64,000 nucleotides of DNA. Source: Vulcanimicrobiota bacterium (GTDB lineage Bacteria > Vulcanimicrobiota > Vulcanimicrobiia > Vulcanimicrobiales > Vulcanimicrobiaceae). Of the stretch, positions 24,122 to 35,886 are shown one piece after another (within the stretch, counting starts at the first letter, position 1; each line of letters opens with the position of its first letter). The notes under the pieces were generated by a model. The model did not search any database. It worked only from the letters and a program-made list of their open reading frames with translations, and was not told the DNA's origin. A program made the position numbers and the translations under genes. The stretch lies in the NCBI GenBank assembly GCA_027452165.1, contig DAIDGX010000019.1, positions 124,001-188,000 of the forward strand. The letters run 5' to 3'.

Positions 24122-24549
24122 GTGACGATTTGGCGGATTACGTTACCGTCCGCCTCGCCTTTGAGGCGCGGCATCGCGGCTTTCATCGCGCCGCCTTGAT
24201 TCCGGCTTTCCGGCGGGAGTCCGGCGATAATCTCTTTCACGATCGCGCGAACCTCGTCGGCCGATTTCTGTGCCGGCAGATAGACCATCAGGATCGCGCG
24301 CTCGGCGCGCTCCTTATCGGCCAAATCCTGGCGGCCGGCCTTTTCGAACTCCGCGAGCGAGTCACCTCGCTGCTTGACGAGCTTTTGGAGCACCGCGAGC
24401 TCGTCCGCGTCGGTCAGATCGGCGCCGGCTTCGGTCCGTTTATAGGTAAAACCGGAGAGGGCCGACCGTAAGGTGTCGAGACGCACCTGATCGCGCGCCT
24501 TCATCGCCTCCTTGAGATCGGAGGAGATGCGGTCCTTCAAACTTCCCAT
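24106..24549 (-). CDS. GatB/YqeY-domain protein
   Basis: 147 residues. It starts with MGSLKDRISSDLKEAMKARD, and contains LRLDTLRSAL and the GPPESRNQGGAMKAAMPRLKGEADGNVIRQIV block, the YqeY family pattern (related to the tail of GatB/Asn-tRNA amidotransferase). Function in protein synthesis is suspected but not established. It follows rpsU by 34 bases, as in many Gram-positive genomes. Its stop is in a terminator hairpin. Confidence 0.92.
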   Translation of the reverse strand: MGSLKDRISSDLKEAMKARDQVRLDTLRSALSGFTYKRTEAGADLTDADELAVLQKLVKQRGDSLAEFEKAGRQDLADKERAERAILMVYLPAQKSADEVRAIVKEIIAGLPPESRNQGGAMKAAMPRLKGEADGNVIRQIVTEELG

Positions 24550-24583
24550 CGGTATCCTATGCTAGCTGAGCGAGTTGAAGGGG

Positions 24584-24754
24584 TTACGCGCGACGCTTGC
24601 GAGCAGCAGCCGACTTCTTCTTGCGGCGCACGCTGGGCTTTTCGTAGTGCTCGTGCTTGCGCGCCTCGGCGAGAATCCCCGCCTTCTGGGTGGCCTTCTT
24701 GAAACGGCGCAGCGCGCTCTCAATCGATTCACCCGGAGCTATGCGAACTTCCAT
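24584..24754 (-). CDS. rpsU: 30S ribosomal protein S21
   Basis: 56 residues: [41 protein letters not shown] and a basic Ala/Arg tail are unmistakable S21 features. S21 is the small basic protein of the 30S subunit that helps mRNA base-pairing at initiation. Its start is ATG at 24754. A TTGACG-17-TAGAGT promoter lies upstream with a leader of about 70 bases, and yqeY follows. Confidence 0.95.
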   Translation of the reverse strand: MEVRIAPGESIESALRRFKKATQKAGILAEARKHEHYEKPSVRRKKKSAAARKRRA

Positions 24755-24776
24755 CGTTGATTGACCCCCCTTCGAG

Positions 24777-24792
24777 GCGCCGCGAGCGGCGC
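24777..24792 (-). other. GC hairpin in the rpsU leader
   Basis: A 7-bp inverted repeat GCGCCGC/GCGGCGC with a two-base centre (effectively a 5-bp stem with a 6-base loop) within the predicted 5' leader of rpsU, about 22 bases before the ATG. It may be a control hairpin for S21 synthesis, but no match to a known ribosomal leader is claimed. Confidence 0.45.
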
Positions 24793-24832
24793 AAAATAAT
24801 CTCGGAGCCCGATTCCGGGCCCCAACCGACGT

Positions 24833-24861
24833 ACTCTAGCACAGGGGAGCAGGGGCGTCAA
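24833..24861 (-). promoter_or_regulatory. rpsU: Promoter of rpsU-yqeY
   Basis: Minus strand: -35 TTGACG (24856-24861), 17-base spacer, extended -10 TGCTAGAGT (hexamer TAGAGT at 24833-24838). It lies between HIT and rpsU and drives rpsU. Confidence 0.72.
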
Positions 24862-24891
24862 ACCGCCTGGGTCGTACCGGCCGTGCAACGC

Positions 24892-25230
24892 TTAACCCGG
24901 CGGCCACCCCATCGCGCGTCCCGCGAGGAGGTGCACGTGCAGATGGTCCACGGTCTGTCCGCCGTCATCACCGGTGTTCATCACCAGGCGAAAGCCGTTC
25001 GCCCCGCGTTCGCGGCCGAGTTTCGCTGCGATTGCAAAGAGCTTGGCCGTGAGTGCGGCGTCACCAGCGTCCGAGAGCGCGGCGATATTCGCATGATGCG
25101 CGACCGGCATCACGAGCAGATGGGTTGGCGCCTGGGGGTTGATATCCGCTATCGCGAGCACCTCGTCGTCGTGATAGACCGGTGTAACGGGAATCTCGCC
25201 TGCCGCGATCTTGCAAAAAATGCACTCCAT
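24892..25230 (-). CDS. HIT-family nucleotide-binding protein
   Basis: 112 residues. ECIFCKIAAGEIP at the start, NTGDDGGQTVDHLHVHLLAG at the end: HLHVHLL is the histidine triad (HxHxH) and C4/C7 the frequent zinc pair. HINT-type proteins hydrolyse AMP-conjugated lysine or phosphoramidates; the in vivo role is unclear. The ATG at 25230 is preceded by GGAGG; the longer frame is not HIT-like. It is often located with rpsU in Firmicutes, as here. Confidence 0.93.
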   Translation of the reverse strand: MECIFCKIAAGEIPVTPVYHDDEVLAIADINPQAPTHLLVMPVAHHANIAALSDAGDAALTAKLFAIAAKLGRERGANGFRLVMNTGDDGGQTVDHLHVHLLAGRAMGWPPG

Positions 25231-25250
25231 GTGAGCCTCCTCTCTCGACG

Positions 25251-26765
25251 TCAATGCGCTCGAATGGTAAAGGTCCACGAGCGCGTCGTGGTGTTCCCGG
25301 CGCGATCCGCGACGACGACCGCGACGCGCATCGGACCGTTCCGATACGCAAACGATGGAATGTACTGAATATACGAGGCGGTGCGCACGCAAGCGGCCGT
25401 GACGTCGCGTCCGTTGATCTCGAGCCGCACGCTCGAAGGATTCACGGGCACCGCGTCCGAGACGAAGGTGGCGTAGATCGCCGGCTCGTGCGTGTTGACC
25501 ACGGCGCCCGCTCGCGGCGCGACGTCGGCGACGCCGGGCGGCGAGCTCGCAGCCGACAATTCGCGATTTCCCTGAACGTCCGCCGCGTCCGCACCATTCA
25601 CCCGAAGGTGGCCGATGATCGGAACGTGCGTAAAGTTGGCGCCCCGCGGTAAACGATAGCTCCCGGTGTAGATGCCATTCGCGCCGCCGCTCATCGCAAC
25701 GTTCTCGACGTAGGGGCCGATATCGAACGTCGCCGCGCCGCCCGGCGTGCCGTACAGCGTGACGGTCACCGTATCACCGGCCTTCAACGGGCGATCGGCG
25801 TCGAGCTCGACCCGCGTGATCCGCGGTCCGCCCTCGACGGGCTGGGAACCGGCGATGGCGCGGCTGACGAGAATGCTGCGAACTTCGTTGGTCTCCACAT
25901 TGTAACGAACCGTGACACGGTCGCCGACGCGCACGTCGCCGATCTGTGCGGGCGCGCCGTCGATCGAGATTACCGTCGTTCGCGAGGGTACGACCACATG
26001 GCCATCGCTCATCACGAAGCGATCCGCCGCAGCGGCTGCGACGACGCCGTTACGCGACCCGAATGCGTCCTCGACGCGAACCACGTGGCCCGCCTTGCTC
26101 GTGAAGATGCGGACGAAATCACCGGGACGAATATCTGCGAGCTCCCCCGGGACGGTGACGTTCGCATCGACGTCGTGCATGTCGATCGTTGCATTTCGTC
26201 CGATGGAGATCGTGCGCACGGTCGCGTTATCGGTGAGCGTAATCGTCGGCGGCGATGAGATGACGTCAACGGCGGTCACCGTTCCAAAGCGCTCCACGTC
26301 CGATCCATCGCGTACCATGCCGCTGGTCGTGCGCCCGACCAGTTGCGCCACGATTGTTACCGTACGCGCGCGGCGATCGTAGGTCGCTTGCGCGCCGAGC
26401 ACATCGGTAAAGAACCGAAGGGGAGCGTAGAGGACGTTCTTGATCTCGACCGGAGCAGTTTCGAGCACGACGGTGCGATTACCGATATGCGCGATCCGGT
26501 CCCCGAGCGTCAGACTGACGTTGTCCGAGCCGACCTGCGTGATGACCTGATCGCCTTCATGATCGAACGCGAGACCGAGCGCCTGGATCGTCCGGCGCAC
26601 GGGGACCAGCAACAGATCGTGCACGACGAGCGGCGGCGGCTGCAACGGCAGAACCACACCGTTGATCGTAATAGCGATCGGCGGCGCCCCCGTAGGCGCG
26701 GCCGAGGGAGCGACGCCGAGCGTGCACGCAAGCACGACGGCCGCGATGAGCGATGGCAGTTTCAT
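25251..26765 (-). CDS. Secreted stalk-domain protein (copper amine oxidase N-like)
   Basis: 504 residues with a signal peptide (1-24). The N-terminal domain (about 30-140) has the stalk/copper-amine-oxidase N pattern: ITINGVVLPLQPPPLVVHDLLLVPVRRTIQALG.....YAPLRFFTDVLGAQATYD..ARTVTIV. This is followed by three similar regions of a small beta-domain with a GDRVTVRY or GDFVRIF-type segment and a C-terminal Ig/Big-like region (about 330-504) ending in DRAGNTTTRSWTFTIRAH. No catalytic residues are seen. It is probably surface-associated. It lies in the operon between the GT4 glycosyltransferase and HIT, with no clear functional link. Confidence 0.8.
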   Translation of the reverse strand: MKLPSLIAAVVLACTLGVAPSAAPTGAPPIAITINGVVLPLQPPPLVVHDLLLVPVRRTIQALGLAFDHEGDQVITQVGSDNVSLTLGDRIAHIGNRTVVLETAPVEIKNVLYAPLRFFTDVLGAQATYDRRARTVTIVAQLVGRTTSGMVRDGSDVERFGTVTAVDVISSPPTITLTDNATVRTISIGRNATIDMHDVDANVTVPGELADIRPGDFVRIFTSKAGHVVRVEDAFGSRNGVVAAAAADRFVMSDGHVVVPSRTTVISIDGAPAQIGDVRVGDRVTVRYNVETNEVRSILVSRAIAGSQPVEGGPRITRVELDADRPLKAGDTVTVTLYGTPGGAATFDIGPYVENVAMSGGANGIYTGSYRLPRGANFTHVPIIGHLRVNGADAADVQGNRELSAASSPPGVADVAPRAGAVVNTHEPAIYATFVSDAVPVNPSSVRLEINGRDVTAACVRTASYIQYIPSFAYRNGPMRVAVVVADRAGNTTTRSWTFTIRAH

Positions 26766-27756
26766 GCTAAAACCTCCGCATACACATCGGCGACCGCTCG
26801 CGTCGTCTTTTCCCAGGTCAAACCGCGCACGATCGTACGACCGCGATCGACGAGGGATGCGCGCAAGGTCTCGTCGTCGAGTATGCGCTGGATATGGTCG
26901 CGTGCGTGTTCGACACTGCCGGTCTCAAAGAGAAGCGCGACCCCGGCGAGCGGTTCGGGAATCGACTGCGTTGAGGCAATCACCGGGCACCCGGCCGCGA
27001 TCGCCTCGACGAAGGGTAGTCCAAACCCCTCGAGCAGCGCCGGGTGCACGAGCGCACGCGCGCCCGCATAGTAGCTCGCGAGTTCGTCGTCGCTGACGTC
27101 ACCCAGGGCTATCGCGCGGCGGCGGCTCGTCGAAGCACGTTGTAAAAGACCGCCGAGATCGTCGGGGCCGGTGAGATAGAGATCGACCTCGTAGCGCTCG
27201 GGCAGCGCCGCCCACGCGCGCACAAGTGTGGGGATATCTTTGTGTTCGCGATGGTTTCCCACGTTCAAGATATATGGTCGCTCGCCGCGATGCGCCGCCG
27301 CCGGCTCGAAGAAGCGCGCTCGCGGGGCGAGCGGAATAACGCGAATTTTCGCCGGATCAACGTTGTAGTAATTGACCAAATCCGCGATCGTACGCGCGTC
27401 GGAGGTGATGATGCGCTGAGCCTTGCGGCACGCCCGCCGAACCACGGTCATGTAATACGGCCCGATGTAGCCGCGAAAATACTGCTTGAAACGCAGATGG
27501 ATCAGGTCGTGGATCGTGAAGATGAAGCGCCCTTCCGCGAACGCCGGCACGTAGTGGGCCATGTAATGCGCGAGGTCGATACGGTCGCGCCACATCGCAA
27601 GCGGCAGCAGCACCTGCTCGGCAAGTCCGAGATTCTGCCCCTTGGTATAGACGCGATACTCGTACTCCGGGGCGATCGCGGGAAGACGGGCGACAACCTC
27701 GCGCATGTAGGTTGCCATGCCGACGGAGATACGCCGTCCACAGCGCGCGTCGAGTC

Positions 27757-27769
<13 letters not shown>
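26762..27769 (-). CDS. Glycosyltransferase family 4 protein
   Basis: 335 residues, a GT-B fold retaining glycosyltransferase. N-terminal domain: MPRIGLDARCGRRISVGMATYMREVV. C-terminal donor domain: PYILNVGNHREHKDIPTLVRAWA, then LALVHPALLEGFGLPFVEAIAAGCPVIASTQSIPE (E..F.LP..E, the GT4 signature). It uses an NDP-sugar; acceptor unknown. ATG at 27769 chosen; the longer frame only adds 17 residues. It overlaps the GT2 gene's end by 13 bases and the stalk-protein start by ATGA, suggesting a polysaccharide or glycolipid function. Confidence 0.88.
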
Positions 27770-31005
<3,236 letters not shown>

Positions 31006-32106
31006 TTAGGTCGCGGCCGCTTCTCCCGCGAGAAGCTTTGCCTGCTCGTCGTTGAGTAGGTCATCCACGATTGGGCCCAGCGCACCATCCATGATGCCGC
31101 GGATATTGCCGTAGCTCTGGTTGATGCGGTGATCCGTCACACGGTCTTGCGGGAAATTATAGGTGCGAATCTTTTCCGATCGATCGCCGGTACCCACCTG
31201 GCTGCGTCGCAACGACCCCATCGCTTCTTCTTTTTCGCGCTGCTGACGTTCGTAGAGCATCGCGCGCAGCATTTGCATCGCCTTTTCGCGGTTTTGCGTC
31301 TGCGAGCGTTCTTGCTGCGAGGCCACGATGATGCCGCTGGGTACATGGGTGATGCGTATCGCCGACTCCGTCTTGTTGACGTATTGTCCGCCGGCACCCG
31401 AGGATTTATAGGTGTCGATCTGCAGATCGGTCGATTTGATCTCGATCTGCACGTCCTCATCAACCTCGGGAAGCACGGCCACCGTCGCGGTTGAGGTGTG
31501 GATACGCCCCTGCGCTTCCGTTGCCGGCACGCGTTGAACGCGGTGGACCCCCGATTCGTGCTTGAACGTACGATACGGCGAATCGCCTTTGACACCGAAG
31601 ACGATCTCTTTGTATCCGCCCGCGTCGCTCTCGTTTTCGGAAACCAGCTCGACGCGCATGCCGCGTGATTCCGCGAAGCGCATGTACATCCGCGCGAGAT
31701 CGCCCGCAAAAATCGCAGCTTCGTCGCCACCCGCCCCGGCACGCACTTCGATAAAGACGTCTTTGCCGTCGTTGGGGTCCTTCGGAATCATGAGCACCTG
31801 CAACTCGTTCTGCAGCTCTTCACGACGCGCGCGCAGCTCCTTCGCCTCTTCGTCGGCAAGATCGCGCAATTCCGGGTCGGTCGTGTCGCGTTGGAGTTCT
31901 TCGTTTGCCCCGAGATCGGCAAGCGTCTTCTTATACGAACGATACGCGGCAACGGTGGCTTCCATCTGCGCTCGTTCTTTGACGAGCGCGGTGAAGCGCG
32001 CCTGATCGAACCCGCCTTGCGGATTGGCGAGCTCCGCTTCGATTTCGTCGAAGCGACGGATCATCGTGTCGAGGCGTGCGAGCACGCTTGCGTTCAAATC
32101 GGACAT
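31006..32106 (-). CDS. prfA: Peptide chain release factor 1
   Basis: 366 residues. RF1 recognises UAA and UAG. The codon-specificity loop contains RVPATEAQGRIHTSTATVAVLPE (the PAT anticodon-like tripeptide of RF1), and the peptidyl-transferase motif GGQ lies in SSGAGGQYVNKTESAIRITH; the residue after GGQ is Tyr rather than the common His. The coiled N-terminus (RARREELQNEL) fits. Operon: rpmE-prfA-prmC. Confidence 0.97.
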   Translation of the reverse strand: MSDLNASVLARLDTMIRRFDEIEAELANPQGGFDQARFTALVKERAQMEATVAAYRSYKKTLADLGANEELQRDTTDPELRDLADEEAKELRARREELQNELQVLMIPKDPNDGKDVFIEVRAGAGGDEAAIFAGDLARMYMRFAESRGMRVELVSENESDAGGYKEIVFGVKGDSPYRTFKHESGVHRVQRVPATEAQGRIHTSTATVAVLPEVDEDVQIEIKSTDLQIDTYKSSGAGGQYVNKTESAIRITHVPSGIIVASQQERSQTQNREKAMQMLRAMLYERQQREKEEAMGSLRRSQVGTGDRSEKIRTYNFPQDRVTDHRINQSYGNIRGIMDGALGPIVDDLLNDEQAKLLAGEAAAT

Positions 32107-32110
32107 TACA

Positions 32111-32140
32111 AGAAAAAGACGAGCCGCAGTGCGACCCGTC
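32111..32140 (-). terminator. Intrinsic terminator after rpmE
   Basis: On the minus strand, GACGGGTCGCA/TGCGGCTCGTC form an 11-bp stem (with G-T pairs), followed by TTTTTC. It ends just before the prfA start, so prfA either has its own start or is read through. Confidence 0.75.
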
Positions 32141-32160
32141 TCTCGAATCCTTTGACGACG

Positions 32161-32433
32161 TTACGCCTCGACGGCGGTCGTCTTCGCGTCTTTGGCAGCC
32201 TTACGCGCAGCCGCTTCCTCTTTCTTCTTTGCGGCGGCGGCGGCACGTTGATTGAACTTATCGACGCGACCCGCGGTATCGACCAGCTTCTGCTGACCGG
32301 TAAAGAGCGGATGACACGCCGAACAGATCTCGACGGCGATCTCTTTGAGCGTCGAGCCGGTCGTAAAGACGTTGCCGCACGCACAATGAACGCGTGCTTC
32401 GGGATGCCAATTCGGGTGGATGTTCTGTTTCAC
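32161..32433 (-). CDS. rpmE: 50S ribosomal protein L31 (C+ type)
   Basis: 90 residues: [63 protein letters not shown], with the four zinc ligands (CxC and CxxC) of the zinc-containing L31 form. A Lys/Ala-rich tail (65-90) is longer than usual. The GTG start is nine bases from an extended -10, so the transcript has almost no leader. Confidence 0.95.
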   Translation of the reverse strand: MKQNIHPNWHPEARVHCACGNVFTTGSTLKEIAVEICSACHPLFTGQQKLVDTAGRVDKFNQRAAAAAKKKEEAAARKAAKDAKTTAVEA

Positions 32434-32442
32434 AGCCCCATG

Positions 32443-32451
32443 ATTATAGCA
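32443..32451 (-). promoter_or_regulatory. Extended -10 promoter of rpmE
   Basis: Minus-strand TGCTATAAT, a consensus extended -10, nine bases before the GTG of rpmE. The upstream TTGACA is only seven bases away and cannot serve as its -35. Confidence 0.6.
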
Positions 32452-32573
32452 GGGCTGTCAAAGGGGGTGCGCGGCGCCACCGCCACTCGCACGGCGGCCG
32501 ACTTTTCCGGCAGCACCGAACCCGCCGGCGAGGAATAGCGTTTGCAGCATAGGGAAGCCTTTGGGGGATGAAC

Positions 32574-33065
32574 ATGCCGATCCGCACCTGCCTGACCCTC
32601 CTCGTACTGCTGGTCGCGACGGCCGGCACACCCGCTCCGCCCAGGCGCGACGGCGCCGTGATCCGCACGACCGGCTCGACGAATAGCGCGGCGTATGCGA
32701 TCAAGATCTGGTCCGACGGTAGCGCGCTCGTGACCGTTGCCGGTCGCTCGCCGCGCGCCTTTCGTGTCGATCGCGCGAGCGCGGCGCGCTTCTTCAGCGC
32801 CGCTCAAGCGGCGCGCAGCGATCCTGGCACGTTTGCACGTTGCATGAAGAGCGTCTCATTCGGCACGCATACAACCGTGTCGTGGCACAACTACACGTCG
32901 TACGATTTGCAATGCCCGCCGTTCTCACCGAGCGTCGCACGCCTCGCGTCCGCCGTCGCGGCGATCCAAGCGGCCGCACACTTGCAATCACCGATGCGCC
33001 GGATCCCGCTTCCGCGTGACGTTCGCATGATTCCGACAGCAGCCCCAGAAATTCACCCGACGTGA
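32574..33065 (+). CDS. Small secreted hypothetical protein
   Basis: 163 residues with a signal peptide (MPIRTCLTLLVLLVATAGTPA). The GGGGG ribosome site is seven bases before the ATG at 32574, which is why it is preferred over the ATG at 32568. A globular part contains KIWSDGSALVTVAGRSPRAFRV and a Cys pair (FARCMKSV...LQCPPF) that could form a disulphide. The family is unknown to me. Its stop overlaps the next GTG start (GTGA). Confidence 0.72.
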   Translation: MPIRTCLTLLVLLVATAGTPAPPRRDGAVIRTTGSTNSAAYAIKIWSDGSALVTVAGRSPRAFRVDRASAARFFSAAQAARSDPGTFARCMKSVSFGTHTTVSWHNYTSYDLQCPPFSPSVARLASAVAAIQAAAHLQSPMRRIPLPRDVRMIPTAAPEIHPT

Positions 33066-33685
33066 AATACCCGAGTCTCGCTCTTGCGGCGGTCGCGCTC
33101 CTTGCGGTAACGCCGACCCCGCCGCCTCCACCCCCTGCCCTCAACGCCGCGCCTGCGCCGAGCGCAAGCGCGCTGCCCACCGCCTCGCCAACGCCCGCAA
33201 CCTCGTCTTCGAATAGCCAGGACGATCTGGACAAGCTTTTTGCACCCGGTGCTCGTCCGCTGCCCGCCGCGAAGGGTGGCGCCACCCCGGCGCCGCCATC
33301 GTCGCGACGGGTCGGCCTCGATGGCGTCTGGGAGATCCAGATCCAGCGTGGCGCAAACGTGCAGTACGAGCATTTTAAGCTCATGCAGACGGGCACGACG
33401 TTACGCGGCATCTACTTGACGCGCAGCAACAAACGATACCCGGTGGCCGGCTCCCTCGACGGGAGAAACATCCGCCTCGTGGTCTCGCTCGCGAACGGTT
33501 CCACGATTCTCTTCGAGGGCCGCGTGGACGGTACGACCGACATGCTCGGCATGATGACCGACTCGAAGGAGCAGGTGCCCTTCACGGCCGCCTATCGCGC
33601 GAAGCAGAAGTTCTTCGATAACATCAATCCCGATCCAGGACTCGGCGGCTTGAGCAACGCCGGCTCCAGCCTACCGCCGCGCTAA
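33062..33685 (+). CDS. Secreted protein with Pro/Ala linker and small beta-domain
   Basis: 207 residues: signal peptide (MKYPSLALAAVALLAVTPTP), a Pro/Ser/Ala linker (20-75), then a beta-rich domain with GLDGVWEIQIQRGANVQYEHFKLMQTGTTLRGIYLTRSNKRYPVAGSLDGRNIRLVVSLANGSTILFEGRV; this resembles lipocalin-like domains of the 'extracellular hydrolase-linked' kind (wEl...qg...v.G.y...g....l.G.l.g..i.l). No enzyme motif. GTGA overlap with the preceding secreted protein suggests a pair. A terminator follows. Confidence 0.78.
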   Translation: MKYPSLALAAVALLAVTPTPPPPPPALNAAPAPSASALPTASPTPATSSSNSQDDLDKLFAPGARPLPAAKGGATPAPPSSRRVGLDGVWEIQIQRGANVQYEHFKLMQTGTTLRGIYLTRSNKRYPVAGSLDGRNIRLVVSLANGSTILFEGRVDGTTDMLGMMTDSKEQVPFTAAYRAKQKFFDNINPDPGLGGLSNAGSSLPPR

Positions 33686-33696
33686 CGCTAATACGT

Positions 33697-33730
33697 AAAA
33701 GGGGCCTTGCCGAAGCGAGGCCCCTTTTTT
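33697..33730. terminator. Bidirectional terminator
   Basis: AAGGGGCCT..., loop, AGGCCCCTT with A- and T-runs on both sides (TTTTTT on the plus strand). It sits between two convergent units: the secreted pair and the S53 protease operon. Confidence 0.88.
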
Positions 33731-33756
33731 ATCCGCGCGTGCGGTCCTCCAAGATT

Positions 33757-35886
33757 CTAGGGAACCTTCGTCCCCGTGATCGCCTGGACGAGATGCCCGG
33801 TGAAGGCTGCGCCTAGGCCCGTAACCTGATCGTACCCGGGGCCGGATTGGTATCCGCTCGGCGTCGAGGCCGGCGCCGGGGATGCCGGTGCCGGAACGGC
33901 CTGATTGCCGCCGTAGATCACGTCGTAGAAGACCTGGTTGTAATTCAACTGCGGCGTGAAGCCAGCAGCCGCGTACGGTCCCTTTGCAAGGCTCGAGGTG
34001 CCGTAGATCGCGTAGAACAGCGGTGCCGGGTCGCCCAAGCGATACGACTTGGTCGAACCGAAAGCCGCGCCGTGTGAGGAGCAGGCCGCACTCGCTTTGC
34101 AGGCCTGGAGCACGACTGCCCACTGAGCCGCCGCCTCCGGCGCTGCCGCGCTCGTTCCACCGATCGCGGATGGAGCGCCTCCATAAGCGGCGTCGATCGA
34201 GATACTCGGGCCGGAGTTCGGGTCGGCGTCGAGCGAGATGTCGGGTATTTCGCGCATCGAAGCCCCGAGGGTCGCAACCTGCCACGGCGGCGCCGGGAAG
34301 ATCGTCGAGACACCGCCGCCGGAGCCCACGTTGTTCCCAAAGGTACCGTTACCGCCACCGGTCGTGTTGTCGGCCCATGCCGTAATGGGACCGGTCAGAC
34401 TGCCGCCCTCATCGAGGGGAATATTCACGCCGCCGACCGCGACCACGTTCGGGTCGGAGGCCGGGTAGCTCGGGCACGCGATCCCAAGCGGGGCGCCAGT
34501 GGCCGGATTGAAGCACTCCCACGCGCCATCGTCGCCCGAGGAGACGAAGACCGCGATGCCCTCGGCCGCAAGCGATGCGAACTCGATCGGGCCGAGTCCC
34601 GGCTGGCTTGCCGTTCCGATATACGAGCCGCCTTGGTTTTCAGGGAGGCCGTAACTGAGCGAAAGCACGTCAGCCTGGTTATCGGCGATCGCCTGCTGGA
34701 TCTCATCGTCGGAGAGCGTAATACCCTCGGCCTGATAGGCAAGATCGCCTGCGGGACACGTCGCCCCGCTCCCCGGAGCATAGGCACCGGTCGTCGCGTT
34801 GTAACAATACTCGACCGGATTGAACGCGAGGTAGAAGAGCGTCGTCGCACCCGGAGCAAGCGATGCGACCGATTGCGTATCGAGTTGCGCTTCGCCGTCC
34901 TCCGGATTGCAGGTTTGGTAGTTCGGTGCAAGCGGGTTCTGCGTGCAGCCCGGGCTCGTGACCGGCGGTGCAGGTGCAAGCTCGGCCGGATTGGTGTCCG
35001 TTGCGCCCGTCCCCGTTTGCCCGTTGGCGGCCGTCGCAGGTTGCGGCGAGACGTTGACTTGCACGACGTTCCCAAGCGATGCGTGCCACAGCTGGCTCAG
35101 CTGGGCCGTGTCGTCATCGCCGCCATTTGCGTTGAGAATCGGGCCCGTGCCGATGATGCCGACGTTGATGCCCGCACCGTTGAGTCCCGCGCTTGCTGCG
35201 CCCGAGTAGTCGAACCCGGTCGCGATCTGCTGCGGCGAGTAGCCGAAGAACTGCGCGTTGTTGTTCTTGATGAAGTAGGTCTGCGAGAGCGAGGCCGACA
35301 TCAGGCCGGTCGCCGAGACGATCGGAACGGTCGCTGGGAACTTCGGGGCAGACATCGGCGCGATGACCGGCTTCCCGCGGAAGCGGAAGGTGCCGAACGT
35401 CGTGCCGAACGCCCGGCTGAACTGGTCGAGCGATCCACTCACCGAGAGCATCTCGCGCTGCGGCCAGCCCGCAACCTTGAGACCGAATCCTGCGAAGTAG
35501 TTTGCCGCCGCTTGATAGTCGCTCGGCGAGGCGCCGAAGCGATCGCCGATCTCTTGCGGGGTGAGCCATTGCCGATAATTCGGCGACTTCGGATCGCTCG
35601 CGCTCTCGGCGTATTGCACGAGCCCCTGTGCATCGCGCATGCGCACATACACGGCAAGGGTCAGGCCGCCACCCTTGACGGGCCCGATGTAAGGGAGCTG
35701 CGAGACGATCTCCTGTCCCCATGCAAACGGCGTACCACCCGTCGTGGTTGGACCCCCACCCGCTACGGGCGGAACGATCGGGCTACCGCCGCTCGCATTT
35801 GCCGCGCCGCCGCCACCGCCGCCGCACGCGCTCAAGAGCAGCGCTCCCGCAAGCGCCGCTCCGGCGACGCGAATCGAGAATCGCAT
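33757..35886 (-). CDS. Sedolisin/kumamolisin-type S53 peptidase lipoprotein
   Basis: 709 residues. Lipoprotein signal (LLLSAC, lipid Cys at 21) followed by a poly-Gly linker, the pro-kumamolisin activation domain (about 60-210) and the S53 catalytic domain. The serine-carboxyl residues fit: E332 and D336 in GEAQLDTQSV, oxyanion Asp in SSGDDGAW (452/453), and S579 in GGTSAAAP. The C-terminal calcium region is QSGPGYDQVTGLG. Such enzymes cut peptides at acid pH outside the cell. Its ATG overlaps the stop of the upstream lipoprotein (TAATG), so it is translationally coupled to it. Confidence 0.92.
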   Translation of the reverse strand: MRFSIRVAGAALAGALLLSACGGGGGGAANASGGSPIVPPVAGGGPTTTGGTPFAWGQEIVSQLPYIGPVKGGGLTLAVYVRMRDAQGLVQYAESASDPKSPNYRQWLTPQEIGDRFGASPSDYQAAANYFAGFGLKVAGWPQREMLSVSGSLDQFSRAFGTTFGTFRFRGKPVIAPMSAPKFPATVPIVSATGLMSASLSQTYFIKNNNAQFFGYSPQQIATGFDYSGAASAGLNGAGINVGIIGTGPILNANGGDDDTAQLSQLWHASLGNVVQVNVSPQPATAANGQTGTGATDTNPAELAPAPPVTSPGCTQNPLAPNYQTCNPEDGEAQLDTQSVASLAPGATTLFYLAFNPVEYCYNATTGAYAPGSGATCPAGDLAYQAEGITLSDDEIQQAIADNQADVLSLSYGLPENQGGSYIGTASQPGLGPIEFASLAAEGIAVFVSSGDDGAWECFNPATGAPLGIACPSYPASDPNVVAVGGVNIPLDEGGSLTGPITAWADNTTGGGNGTFGNNVGSGGGVSTIFPAPPWQVATLGASMREIPDISLDADPNSGPSISIDAAYGGAPSAIGGTSAAAPEAAAQWAVVLQACKASAACSSHGAAFGSTKSYRLGDPAPLFYAIYGTSSLAKGPYAAAGFTPQLNYNQVFYDVIYGGNQAVPAPASPAPASTPSGYQSGPGYDQVTGLGAAFTGHLVQAITGTKVP

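Noticed and set aside
32443-32461. A TTGACA and TATAAT promoter pair before rpmE
   Set aside because: The two boxes are only seven bases apart, so TTGACA cannot be the -35; only the extended -10 was kept.
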